The translations under genes were made by a program, and so were the position numbers. A stretch of 36,800 bases of DNA, from contig PKDJ01000172.1 in NCBI GenBank assembly GCA_002862545.1, positions 1-36,800 on the forward strand, given 5' to 3'. Below, piece by piece: positions 1 through 9,669 of the stretch. Position 1 is the first letter of the stretch; each line of letters opens with the position of its first letter. Source of the DNA: Pseudomonadota bacterium (lineage in GTDB: Bacteria; Myxococcota_A; UBA796; GCA-2862545). Below the pieces are notes generated by a model. It made no database searches. It was not told the origin of the DNA and worked only from the letters and a program-made list of their open reading frames with translations.

Positions 1-2391
1 GACGACGCTGGCGGTGCGAACCGTGCCCGCCGCCGGCGGACCACTCTCCTCGGCGGAGGAGAGCTGCCCGAGGCGCTCGGCCACTCGCGTGCCGATCCGG
101 TCCAGCTCGGCCGGAATGAAGCGCGCGAAGGCCCGTCGTAGATCCGGGAGGAGGAGCTTGAACGTCTCCCAGTCGAGGCGCGCCAGGCACTGCTCGACGG
201 TGCCGAGCAGGGTCGGGTCGTCGAGGAAGACGGCACGGCTGATCGCGAACAACCCGTCGAGGAAGGTGCCTGCGGCCTGCACGGACTCCGCGCTGCCGCC
301 GAGCATGGCCTGAAGCTCGCCAGCGATCTCTCTCGCAGGGGCATCTCCGAGGGCATGGAGCACCCCGAAGCCTGCGCCCCGCACGGCGGCACGCCCGTCG
401 CGCGGGCGAACGAGCTCGCGCGTCTGGCGTACCAGCAGTCCGGTGTCGAGCGGCACCGCGTCGAAGGTGGTCGCCACGCGGGCGAGTGTCTGGAGGTGAT
501 CCACGACCTCGAGGACCTTGTCGTCGGCCGTCAGGCGGAGCTGGGGCAAGACGAGGGCGGCACGGGTGTAGAGACGCTCGATGCTACGCGCGAGGCGCGC
601 ATCACTGGCCGCCACCCCGGCTCGGTAGTCGTGCAGGAGCACGAAGTCCGACAGCGCGGTGATCAGTCGTGCTGGAGAGCCGTCTGCCTGAATCGCGTCG
701 TCCGCGGTCGCGAGGGCCTCGTCGAACAGATCACTCAGCCGCATGCGCGCGCAGCCGAGCAGTGCACGAACCGCGCGTGCGGCGTCGTCGGTAGCGAGGA
801 CGAGCTCCTCGCGCAGGAGGCTCCCTGCGACCTCTGCGACCGTAGCGCCTCGGTCGGAGAGCTCGAGGAGGCGGTCGTCCACCGGCTCGGTCCAGCGAAC
901 TCCCCAGGTCTCGCCGAGAAGATGGAGGTTCGAGCGACTCACGGGATCGGGACCCATGAAGTGGCTGGCGTCGCGCGAGCGGCCTCGGCTCTGAAGCGGC
1001 TCGAACATGGGAAGATCGAGGGCTTCGCACTGGTGCAGAAAGGCGCTCCGGAGGCGGTGAGCGGGTCGACGGCCGATGTCGCAGCGGAGCGTCTTGCCGA
1101 GGCCCGAGGTGTCGATGCGGTGCGTGCGGGTCTGACCGTAGAAGTCCTCGCGGAGTGGGAGCACGCCCGCTCCCTCCGCGACGCGTCCGACCGCGTGGCC
1201 CACGAGGACCTCCCGGGCGACCGCGTGCACGGGAGGGCCCGCGATGCTGGCCTCGCCCTTGATGAAGGTGGCCTGCACGGCGTCGAGCACGTCGACGAGG
1301 GTGCACTGCGCGGCGCCACGCAGCTCGGCGAGGCGCTGTGCGGCTGCCCAGGCTGCTTGGGCCTCGGCGGGACTCACGGGTACGCCTGCGGCGTGTGCTG
1401 CACGGCGGATCGCCACCAGCGTGCCCAGTGCGGCCGTGTCGAAGGGGCGGGGCTCGCCGGACTCCAGCGCCTCCCAGACCGCGCGGGGCCACCCGGGCAG
1501 GCGATTCTGGTCGTACAGGTTCGCCAGCGCCCGGTAGGAGTGAGCTGTGAGGAGCGTCACCCGGCCCTTGTCACGGGGGGCCTTGGCCTTCTTTCGCTTC
1601 GTCCATGGCAGTGCGACCGTGTGGAAGGCTCCGGTCACGACCACGATGGGCTGATCTGGATGGGCCTTGAGCGCCGCGTCCACGTGCCAGCGCATGTGCG
1701 CCTCCCGCATCAGCGTGCCGTCGGCCTCGAGTGCAGACGCGTCGGGCCCGCCGATGGCGCGTGCGAGAGCCGAGAACAGGAGCACGGCGCGCTGGAAGGC
1801 CTCGGTCGTCGAGCCGAGGCCCGCCGTCTCGATGCGTGCCTCCCACCAGGCATCCCAGCTCGAGTGTCCTTGCCGGCGTGCGACGGCGTCGAACCACTTG
1901 GCCTCGGCGCGACGGCGGTCGCCCAAGGCACGAGAGGTGCGCCCCTGTGGGATGTGGGCGAAGGGAATCTGGGCGATCAGAGGCGCGTCGATCAGCCGCA
2001 GATCGGCTCCGACCTCTCCGCCAGCGTGGAGCGCCGCGTACTCCGGGCTGTACCGGTACAGCGGCCACCAGCCCCGAAAGCGGGCGGGCACGGTCGGACT
2101 GGGCGACAGGACACCGTTGGCGCCGAAGCGGTCGCGCTTGTCTACGTAGGAGGAGAGGAGGGTGACGGGAGGCTCGGTCTCGGGATGCACCACCCACGGC
2201 ACGAGCGACTGCGCATCGTCCGGAGCCTCCACGAGCACCGCTGCGGGGCGGACCTCACGAATCAACCGACGCACATGCATCGCGCAGGCCACGGAGTAGT
2301 GGCGCACGCCGAACCAGTGCACCCGAGGGTCCGCGAGGATGGCCTCCACGCGCTCCTCGGGAGTTTCGGGTCTCCGGCTCCGTCTGCCCAT
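1..2391 (-). CDS. DUF5682 family protein, C-terminus cut by window edge
   Basis: Reading the minus strand from ATG at 2391 gives 797 open codons that run off the left edge, so the end is missing. An AGGAG-type ribosome site sits about 6 bases before the ATG. The N-terminus matches the DUF5682 family as I know it: GVRHYS (His31), VLVEAP (Glu55), an REAHMRWH segment (residues 229-236) and VVVTGAFHT (His257). The rest is a long, mostly helical region. DUF5682 proteins are usually encoded beside a MoxR AAA+ ATPase, a CoxE-like vWA protein and a SWIM zinc-finger protein (E. coli yeh-type clusters). The vWA partner is present at 4462-5643. The biochemical role is unknown. The four motif positions resemble TIKI/EreA/ChaN-type hydrolases, which is my inference. 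It is divergent from the PP2C gene with 128 bp between them. Confidence 0.85.
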   Translation of the reverse strand, partial: MGRRSRRPETPEERVEAILADPRVHWFGVRHYSVACAMHVRRLIREVRPAAVLVEAPDDAQSLVPWVVHPETEPPVTLLSSYVDKRDRFGANGVLSPSPTVPARFRGWWPLYRYSPEYAALHAGGEVGADLRLIDAPLIAQIPFAHIPQGRTSRALGDRRRAEAKWFDAVARRQGHSSWDAWWEARIETAGLGSTTEAFQRAVLLFSALARAIGGPDASALEADGTLMREAHMRWHVDAALKAHPDQPIVVVTGAFHTVALPWTKRKKAKAPRDKGRVTLLTAHSYRALANLYDQNRLPGWPRAVWEALESGEPRPFDTAALGTLVAIRRAAHAAGVPVSPAEAQAAWAAAQRLAELRGAAQCTLVDVLDAVQATFIKGEASIAGPPVHAVAREVLVGHAVGRVAEGAGVLPLREDFYGQTRTHRIDTSGLGKTLRCDIGRRPAHRLRSAFLHQCEALDLPMFEPLQSRGRSRDASHFMGPDPVSRSNLHLLGETWGVRWTEPVDDRLLELSDRGATVAEVAGSLLREELVLATDDAARAVRALLGCARMRLSDLFDEALATADDAIQADGSPARLITALSDFVLLHDYRAGVAASDARLARSIERLYTRAALVLPQLRLTADDKVLEVVDHLQTLARVATTFDAVPLDTGLLVRQTRELVRPRDGRAAVRGAGFGVLHALGDAPAREIAGELQAMLGGSAESVQAAGTFLDGLFAISRAVFLDDPTLLGTVEQCLARLDWETFKLLLPDLRRAFARFIPAELDRIGTRVAERLGQLSSAEESGPPAAGTVRTASVV

Positions 2392-2519
2392 CAGACTTCT
2401 CCTAATCCGCGCAGCGACCGTCGCCTCGCTGCTGGCTGCGGACCTCCGATGTGGTCTGCGGACATGCATTGGCCTTGCGATTGGGCTGTCTGGGTGTTGG
2501 GATGGGGAGGAGAGGCCTC

Positions 2520-3410
2520 ATGAAGCTGGACCCCCAACCTGCGCCACGTCGGGCAGGACTCCGCGTGGCTGGACTGTCCGATGTCGGCCGTCGCCGGAGC
2601 GCCAACGAAGATTCGTGGACCTACGCCGCGACGGCTGACGGCGGACAGCTGCTCGTGGTCGCGGACGGCATGGGCGGCATGGGGCGCGGTGACGAGGCCA
2701 GCCGTCGCGCGGTCGCGTCGCTCAAGCGCAGCCTCGTCTTGGCGGATGGGGATGCTCACGAGGAGCTGTCGAGCGCTCTGAAGAAGTCGGATCGGGATGT
2801 CCGCGAGGCGCTGTGCACACCGTCACAGCAGCCGGGCTGCACGGCGGCCGTCGTGCTGATCGACCGCGGACGGGCGCATGCAGCGTGGGTCGGAGACAGT
2901 CCCATCTGGTTCGTGCGCGCAGGGCAGATCATCGCGCGGAGCCATCCGCATCGGCTGATCGACGAGCTCGCTGCTGCGGGTCTGCTCCGGCCTCGACCCG
3001 AGCACCGGATGATGCTCGGTGCGGTGCTGTCCCGCTGCATCGGGGGGCACCTGCCCGACGAGAAGCCGATTCGACCCAGCTTCATCGAGACACCCGAGCT
3101 CCAGCCCGGCGACCGGATCCTGCTGGCGAGTGATGGTCTCACCGACATGGTGGACGAGCGCGACGTGCTCGATCTGCTCGACGGCGACCCGGCGTCGGCG
3201 TGTCAGGCACTGGTCGATGCGGCCAATGAGCGCGGCGGCGAAGACAACATCACCGTGATCGTGGCGGTCGTCGAGGAGGCCGGTGCCGAGCAGCTGGGCG
3301 ACACGTGGGTCCTCGGCAGCGAGCCGTCGAGGCCGACGCTCGAGCCCGATCCCCCCGAGCTGCCCGATGAGGTCCGCTCGGTCCTGGCGCTGCTCAACGG
3401 GCGCCGCTGA
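2520..3410 (+). CDS. PP2C-family Ser/Thr protein phosphatase
   Basis: A 296-residue cytoplasmic PP2C phosphatase with no membrane segment. It would dephosphorylate phospho-Ser/Thr proteins using two metal ions. Visible motifs: GRRRSANED (Asp31), VVADGMGG (Asp49), GCTAAVVL, WVGDSPIW, LLASDGLTD (Asp205) and GGEDNITVIV (Asp242). These are the metal-binding aspartates of the family, so it looks active. I chose ATG 2520 because GGGAGGAGAGG lies just upstream; an in-frame GTG at 2451 has no comparable site. The last ~35 residues are a Pro/Glu-rich tail. It is divergent from the DUF5682 gene and about 5.7 kb from the Ser/Thr kinase gene at 8147-9640, so it could oppose that kinase. That pairing is inference. 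Confidence 0.93.
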   Translation: MKLDPQPAPRRAGLRVAGLSDVGRRRSANEDSWTYAATADGGQLLVVADGMGGMGRGDEASRRAVASLKRSLVLADGDAHEELSSALKKSDRDVREALCTPSQQPGCTAAVVLIDRGRAHAAWVGDSPIWFVRAGQIIARSHPHRLIDELAAAGLLRPRPEHRMMLGAVLSRCIGGHLPDEKPIRPSFIETPELQPGDRILLASDGLTDMVDERDVLDLLDGDPASACQALVDAANERGGEDNITVIVAVVEEAGAEQLGDTWVLGSEPSRPTLEPDPPELPDEVRSVLALLNGRR

Positions 3411-3423
3411 GCGGCACCGCTCA
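3408..3423. terminator. Inverted repeat joining two convergent stop codons
   Basis: The sequence TGAGCGGCACCGCTCA is a 7-bp inverted repeat with a two-base centre. It contains the TGA of the PP2C gene on one strand and the TGA of the EEP gene on the other. It could act as a short bidirectional terminator, but there is no U-tract and the hairpin is small. Confidence 0.3.
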
Positions 3424-4413
3424 GAGCGTCAGCTCCACGAGGATGGCGAAGTGGTCTGAGGCGAGAGAGCTGGCATCTCGGTCGGGCAGGGGAGAGCCCT
3501 GCGCGATGCCGGAGCCGTCGTCGTCTCGGCTGTCGTACACCTCACCACGGACGGCCACGCCGGTGGTGACGAGGGCGTAGTCGATTCGCCGGTCAGAGCT
3601 GTCGCGAGTTGCCGTGCGCCCGTCGAGCTGGGTCGCATCGACGACGGTGAGGCCCGCGGCCTGCAGGGGCGCGAAGGGTGTGTTGCGGAGCTCACCGGCT
3701 GCCAGGGCCTCGGCGAGGTCGTTGCCGAGGTCGTAGCTGCTCGGGAGACCCGCGGGCAGGCGCGTCCACGGATCGGGGCTCTCCGGACCATCCTCGAGCT
3801 CCGCGTTGAGGTCTCCGACCACCACCACCGGAGCGCTGGCTCCGGCCTGACTGGCCTGAGCGACCCGAGCGGCGTCAACGGCACGTCGGAACAGGTCGGC
3901 GTCGTCGAAGCCCGACTTGAGGTGCGTTCCGATCACGCGCAGCTGTCGTCCACCCGCCTCGACCCGGACCTCGAGAGGAAGCCGTGTGAGGTCGTTGGCT
4001 CGGCCGTCACCTGACAGGTCGGCGCTGGTCCACTTGGTCGACTCGACCACCCCACGCTTCGCCAGCAGGCCGAGACGAAGAGGCCCAAAGGGATTGTCGG
4101 CAGGGTAGAGCCGCCAGCCGTAGCCGAGCTCCGAGGCGAGCTGCTCGAGGGTGCCGCCCTCACCCTCGTCGAGCTCCGACAGGGCGACGACGTCAGCGTC
4201 CAGCCGCGCGAGGATGTCTCTCGTCGCCTCGTACTCGGTCGAGTCGGGGCGTCCCAAGCCCTCGACGTTCCAGCCGGCGACCTTGAGCACCACCGGTCCC
4301 GTGGACGGGCTCGCGCCCGGGGTCCACGTCGTCGTGCCAGAGCCCGAATCACCGTCTGCAGCCGTCCCGCAGCCGGCCAGGGTCCCCAGCAGAAATGGCG
4401 CCCACATGCGCAT
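3421..4413 (-). CDS. Lipoprotein of the endonuclease/exonuclease/phosphatase (EEP) fold
   Basis: A 330-residue predicted lipoprotein. The signal peptide ends in LAGC (Cys15) and is followed by a Ser/Thr/Gly-rich spacer to about residue 45. The rest is an EEP (DNase I-like/synaptojanin-like) domain. Motifs in order: WNVEGLG, ALSELDEGE (metal Glu), IGTHLKSG, VVVGDLNAE, RRIDYAL and a C-terminal SDHFAI. This set is typical of an active Mg-dependent phosphodiesterase or nuclease. The substrate cannot be told from the sequence: extracellular DNA, phospholipid or phosphoinositide are all possible. The start at 4413 follows GGAGG; an ATG two codons further in is an alternative. An open frame continues upstream to about 5652, but that part is antisense to the vWA gene. 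Divergent from vWA with 48 bp between them. Confidence 0.88.
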   Translation of the reverse strand: MRMWAPFLLGTLAGCGTAADGDSGSGTTTWTPGASPSTGPVVLKVAGWNVEGLGRPDSTEYEATRDILARLDADVVALSELDEGEGGTLEQLASELGYGWRLYPADNPFGPLRLGLLAKRGVVESTKWTSADLSGDGRANDLTRLPLEVRVEAGGRQLRVIGTHLKSGFDDADLFRRAVDAARVAQASQAGASAPVVVVGDLNAELEDGPESPDPWTRLPAGLPSSYDLGNDLAEALAAGELRNTPFAPLQAAGLTVVDATQLDGRTATRDSSDRRIDYALVTTGVAVRGEVYDSRDDDGSGIAQGSPLPDRDASSLASDHFAILVELTL

Positions 4414-4461
4414 CGCCCCTCCGTCGGCACGAGATAGCCTGCTGCACGGAAGGAGCCGACC

Positions 4462-5643
4462 GTGACGTCCGAGGGCGACGATCCCCGCATCGATCTGGCC
4501 ATGCGCTGGCGCCTGGTCCTCGGTCGCCACTCCGAGGCGCCGCTGCCGCTCGAGGGAGAGGACGGCGACAGGGCCGAGGACAGCGGCACCGATCCGGTGG
4601 CGGCTGTGATGGGGGAGGCTCGCGCTCTGGATGCGTCGCTGGACTACATCTACGACCGGGAGTTCACCGAGCGGTCCCATCAGCAGCAGGCGGGCAGCGG
4701 CGGTGCCGGCTTGTCGATTCCAGCCTGGCTCTCTGGGGTCCGCCGGCTGTTTCCGCGAGAGGCTGTCGAGGTGCTCGAGCGCGATGCGCTGCACCGCTAT
4801 GGGCTCACCGAGCTGGTCACGGATCCCGAGATCCTCGGGCGAGCGACGCCCTCCCAGGAGCTGGTGAAGGCGATTCTTCAGTTCAAGCACAAGATGCGCC
4901 CGGACGTGCTCGAGGTGGCTCGGGGCGTGGTCAGGGAGGTCGTCGAGGGGCTGTCGGAGGCGCTCTCGAGGGAGGCCGAGGCCGCACTCCACGGCCGCAC
5001 CGATGCACGTGAGCGCCCGCCTCCTCGCACCTGGCGAAACCTCGACCATCGCCGCACCATCCGTCGAAACCTGCGACACTGGGACACCGACAACGAGCGC
5101 CTCGTCCTGCACGACGTGCACTTTCACCATCGCTCCCGACAGCGCGGTCGCTGGCGGGTGATCGTGGCTGTCGACCAGTCCGGCTCGATGCTCGACAGCT
5201 TGATCCATGCGGCTGTCACGGCGGCGGTGTTCACGGGGCTCCCCGCGCTCGACGTGAAGCTCCTGCTGTGGGACCACCGCCTCGTCGATCTGTCTGCGCA
5301 TGCTGCGGATCCGCTGGAGGTCCTCATGGGAGCACAGCTCGGTGGGGGAACCGAGCTGCTGCCCGCGCTTCGCTGGTGTGCGGAGCAGGTTGTCGAGCCG
5401 GAGCGAACCCTGCTCATCGTGATCAGCGACTGGTTCGTCTGGTCCCACAAGTCGGAGTGCCTCGCGCTGGCCAAGGAGCTGCACGACGCGGGAGTTCGCT
5501 GCCTGGGACTCTGTGCTCTCGATACCTCGGTCAGGCCGGTCTACGACGAGGCCTTCGCTCGCAGACTGGCTGATGCGGGCTGGTTCGTCGCGGCGCTCAC
5601 GCCGCGGAAGCTGGTCGAGCGGGTGGGAAAAATCCTGCGGTAG
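4462..5643 (+). CDS. CoxE-like vWA domain protein with intact MIDAS
   Basis: A 393-residue protein with a helical N-terminal region (1 to about 225) and a C-terminal von Willebrand A domain. The metal-ion-dependent adhesion site is complete: DQSGS (Asp238, Ser240, Ser242), Thr297 in GGGTELL and Asp323 in VISDWF. No signal peptide or membrane segment is seen, so it should act in the cytoplasm. CoxE/YehP-type vWA proteins work with MoxR AAA+ ATPases in complex assembly or remodelling, and DUF5682 is a usual neighbour. The GTG start at 4462 is chosen because GGAAGGAG lies 6-7 bases upstream. The first in-frame ATG (4501) has no such site. The gene is divergent from the EEP lipoprotein. Confidence 0.9.
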   Translation: MTSEGDDPRIDLAMRWRLVLGRHSEAPLPLEGEDGDRAEDSGTDPVAAVMGEARALDASLDYIYDREFTERSHQQQAGSGGAGLSIPAWLSGVRRLFPREAVEVLERDALHRYGLTELVTDPEILGRATPSQELVKAILQFKHKMRPDVLEVARGVVREVVEGLSEALSREAEAALHGRTDARERPPPRTWRNLDHRRTIRRNLRHWDTDNERLVLHDVHFHHRSRQRGRWRVIVAVDQSGSMLDSLIHAAVTAAVFTGLPALDVKLLLWDHRLVDLSAHAADPLEVLMGAQLGGGTELLPALRWCAEQVVEPERTLLIVISDWFVWSHKSECLALAKELHDAGVRCLGLCALDTSVRPVYDEAFARRLADAGWFVAALTPRKLVERVGKILR

Positions 5644-5665
5644 GGTGCCCACTCACTCCCGCAGG
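5634..5665. terminator. Possible hairpin between convergent genes
   Basis: CCTGCGG at 5634-5640 pairs with CCGCAGG at 5659-5665 around an 18-base loop. It covers the ends of the vWA gene and the convergent lipoprotein gene. The long loop and missing U-tract make it weak. Confidence 0.2.
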
Positions 5666-6465
5666 AAGAGCTGCCAGGAGGTGGCTGGGCCGCTCCAGTA
5701 GCGGATCTCCAGACGATAGGGGCCGCCGGCCGGCAGATCGACGACGAGCGTCTCGGGTGCCGGGTTGTCGCCACGGCTCTGGGCGAGCTCGACGGCGCCG
5801 TCAAACACGTAGAGGTCGAGATCGGTCGAGGGATCAGTCCAGTGGAGGTCGGCGGTGAGCTGCGTCGGAGCGTCGAGCGTGAAGAACAGTCGGTCCTCTT
5901 GCTGGGGCTTCAGCTGCTCGATGACGCCACAGGCCGTGTAGGGCGGGGTGAGTCGGCCAATGTCGGTGTCACCAGCCGGGACGGTACCTCCGCTGCGGAC
6001 CGCGGCAGCCACCGCAACGGGCGGTGACTCGTGACCCGCGGCGTCGGTGATCGAGATGTCCCACGCATCAGCGTAGCCGTCACACGGCGTCGGGCGAGGC
6101 ACCGTCAGGATCGACTCTCCGAACTGGGACCAGAGGTCGAGATCGGCCGGCACGACGTACTGAAGCACGGCATCGCCTTGGTCGACCTGAAGCGTCGCCC
6201 CGCTCAGATCCCCGTTGGGATCGTCGACGCGGAAGATGAGCTGGACCGAATCGTAGCGCGGTGAGGCCCGTACCTCGGTGAGCGTGGGGGCGTCTGGACT
6301 GGAGCCGCTGGGCGGCGAGCTGCTGGTGGTCGGGTCGTCGGTCGGGATGGGGGTCACGAGCCCAGAGTCCACCGCGCTGTCGGTGCCTCGACGTGACAGC
6401 TCCGGGGGACTGAAGATGTAGGGGCAGCCCGCGAGCGCCAGCAAGCCGGGGATGAACGGTCTCAC
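5653..6465 (-). CDS. Putative lipoprotein with PPC-like C-terminal beta domain
   Basis: 270 residues from a GTG start that overlaps the stop of the upstream gene (GTGA), so the two are probably translated together. The N-terminus is a short signal peptide ending in LAGC (Cys14), followed by a Ser/Pro/Thr-rich spacer to about residue 60. A middle beta-rich region (VQLIFRVDDPNGDLSGATL) resembles Ig-like or cadherin-like surface modules. The last ~75 residues (LFFTLDAP, TDLDLYVFDG, YRLEIRYWSG) look like a bacterial pre-peptidase C-terminal domain. It is likely a surface or periplasmic protein with no catalytic motif. Specific function unknown. Confidence 0.75.
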   Translation of the reverse strand: MRPFIPGLLALAGCPYIFSPPELSRRGTDSAVDSGLVTPIPTDDPTTSSSPPSGSSPDAPTLTEVRASPRYDSVQLIFRVDDPNGDLSGATLQVDQGDAVLQYVVPADLDLWSQFGESILTVPRPTPCDGYADAWDISITDAAGHESPPVAVAAAVRSGGTVPAGDTDIGRLTPPYTACGVIEQLKPQQEDRLFFTLDAPTQLTADLHWTDPSTDLDLYVFDGAVELAQSRGDNPAPETLVVDLPAGGPYRLEIRYWSGPATSWQLFLRE

Positions 6466-7322
6466 AGCGTGCCTGCCAGGATGAGCGTGAGGGAGACCGT
6501 GGCGCCCGAGACCGCACCCACGGTCAGACCATTCGTCAGGCCGTGGAGGCTCTTGATGCGTGGGTTGTCACCCTCGTAGACGGCTCCCTCGTATTGATTG
6601 CGGGCGGCGAAGGCGGCTCCATAGGCTGTCAGGCTCGCTACGCCGAGTCCGATCCCAGAGGCTCGGAGGCCTTTCTGGACTGGTGTGGCTCGTGGGCGGG
6701 CTGCCGCGGGCTGGATCGAGGGGGTGACGGGGGAGGGCGGGGCGACGGGGGCTGGGACGGGTGCGGTCGCGACCGGGGCGATGACCGGGCCGGCGTACTC
6801 CGGCCAGCGGCCGCCGGTGGGCACCCAGGCCGAGGATTCGACGAGACCCGCTGCGTCGAACTTCTGGAACATCCAGGGGCGGCCGGCGGGGGCTGTGCTG
6901 ATGCGGCGTCCGTCGACGTGCACCCAGCCCTCGCCGGGTGTGGGCAGCTGAAAGGAGCCACCATCGGCGAGCTGCTGTGCGGCCTCGAAGGCGACACGCA
7001 GGGGGTGACCCGACGGAGCGAGCGCCTCGGGCAGGAGGTAGCCAGGCTGTGTGGCGAGCACGGCCGAGAAGGCGAGCGTGCTGTCGGCGGGGCGGCCGTC
7101 GAGGAAGGCCTTCAGTGCCTTGAGCCTGTGGTAGCTCGCAGCGTCGAGCGGCGTGATGCCCTGCTCCATGCACGACGCGGCGAAGCTCGCCTCGGTGGCC
7201 GCGGCGGTGAAGGTGTCGGTCTCGAGCTCGGCAAAGGCGTCCTCCGCCTCCGTCATCGCCGCACGCAGGCTGGCGAGATCGCAGCCTGCGAGGGCGGCTC
7301 CGACGAGCCACAGCCACACCAT
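6462..7322 (-). CDS. Envelope protein of unknown function, two C-terminal membrane segments
   Basis: 286 residues from ATG 7322, which has GGGAGG 7 bases upstream. Longer in-frame starts exist but lack a ribosome site. The signal peptide ends in ALAGC (Cys14), so it is a lipoprotein or a signal peptidase I substrate. Asp follows the Cys. Residues 15-130 are helical and TPR-like (SYHRLKALKAFLDG, STLAFSAVLATQPGY). A Pro/Ala-rich linker follows (about 185-215), then two hydrophobic stretches at the C-terminus (GIGLGVASLTAYGAAFAA and the final ~25 residues). I do not recognise a named family. It is coupled to the downstream lipoprotein and divergent from the GerMN-like gene. Confidence 0.75.
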   Translation of the reverse strand: MVWLWLVGAALAGCDLASLRAAMTEAEDAFAELETDTFTAAATEASFAASCMEQGITPLDAASYHRLKALKAFLDGRPADSTLAFSAVLATQPGYLLPEALAPSGHPLRVAFEAAQQLADGGSFQLPTPGEGWVHVDGRRISTAPAGRPWMFQKFDAAGLVESSAWVPTGGRWPEYAGPVIAPVATAPVPAPVAPPSPVTPSIQPAAARPRATPVQKGLRASGIGLGVASLTAYGAAFAARNQYEGAVYEGDNPRIKSLHGLTNGLTVGAVSGATVSLTLILAGTL

Positions 7323-7443
7323 CCAGCAGCCTCCCGACGCCAGCATAACCGTCGGGAGCGCCCGCCTCGGTGTGGACGTGTCGGCATCGGTCCTGCAGCC
7401 GCCGAACGGCAGGGTTAGGCGCTGCTCACGCACGGAGAATCGG

Positions 7444-8124
7444 ATGCGGTACGTCGTCCTCGCGCTGCTCATCGGAGGCTGCGACAGCTGGTGGCCCGGC
7501 GACGAGGCCAACAAGGGCAGGGGGCCGAAGGAGAAGTTCGACGGTCAGGTGTTCTTCGCGGATCGAGCGAAGTTCGAGGCTGGAGAGGCCTCGCCGCTCA
7601 CGGCCGTCGAGCGAGTGCTGGGGCAGAAGGCGAAGTACCGCAACACGCTGCGGGCGATGTTCAAGGGCCCACGTGGGCTGGAGCGTGAGGCGGGCCTCGA
7701 GCTGCTCGCCTCTGGCGCTGACGGCTTCAATGAGTTCGCCTTGGACGACGGCGTCGCGACTCTCCAGCTTCGGGGAGGGTGTGAGGGCGGAGACAGCGAG
7801 ATCACGGTCTTCGACCTGGTCGTGGCCAACCTCAAGCAGTACCCCGAGGTCAAGGTCGTCAAGCTCCTCGATCCGGAGGGCGCCACCCAAGATCCTGACG
7901 GACCGGAGGACAGCAAGCCCGCCTGCTTGCTGACGGAGTCCGAGCGACAGGCGCTCACCGAGGCGTCACCTGCGTCTGGCGGTGGCACCGAGGGCGAGCC
8001 GTCGAGCGACGAGGCCCCGACCGTAGAGCTTGAGCAGGCGTCCGATGCGGCTGCACCGACCCCATCCGACGAGCCATCTGACGAGCCGTCCGATGCCGAC
8101 GCGACGCCGGTCGCGACGGAGTGA
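7444..8124 (+). CDS. GerMN-domain-like lipoprotein
   Basis: 226 residues from ATG 7444, preceded by ACGGAG. The signal peptide is very short with lipobox LIGGC (Cys13). Residues about 35-145 follow the pattern of the GerMN (sporulation/germination) domain: VFFAD near the start, VERVLGQ, MFKGPRGLEREAGL, the FALDDGVATLQL strand pair, and a late LKQYPEVKVVKLL. This domain is found in spore and cell-envelope lipoproteins and binds an unknown ligand. The last ~60 residues are a low-complexity Ser/Asp/Glu/Pro tail. It is convergent with the kinase gene, 22 bp apart. The family call comes from pattern only. Confidence 0.7.
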   Translation: MRYVVLALLIGGCDSWWPGDEANKGRGPKEKFDGQVFFADRAKFEAGEASPLTAVERVLGQKAKYRNTLRAMFKGPRGLEREAGLELLASGADGFNEFALDDGVATLQLRGGCEGGDSEITVFDLVVANLKQYPEVKVVKLLDPEGATQDPDGPEDSKPACLLTESERQALTEASPASGGGTEGEPSSDEAPTVELEQASDAAAPTPSDEPSDEPSDADATPVATE

Positions 8125-8146
8125 GCTGTCGCGCCGATGGGGGCGC

Positions 8147-9640
<1,494 letters not shown>

Positions 9641-9669
9641 GACGGCTCCTTGCGACGGCGCACATTAGC

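Noticed and set aside
355..2523. 722-codon open frame on the plus strand
   Set aside because: It is antisense to the DUF5682 gene and has no recognisable domain. GC-rich codon bias leaves the opposite strand open.
4414..5652. Upstream extension of the EEP lipoprotein frame
   Set aside because: It crosses the vWA gene on the opposite strand. The lipoprotein signal at 4413 gives a sensible start with a ribosome site.
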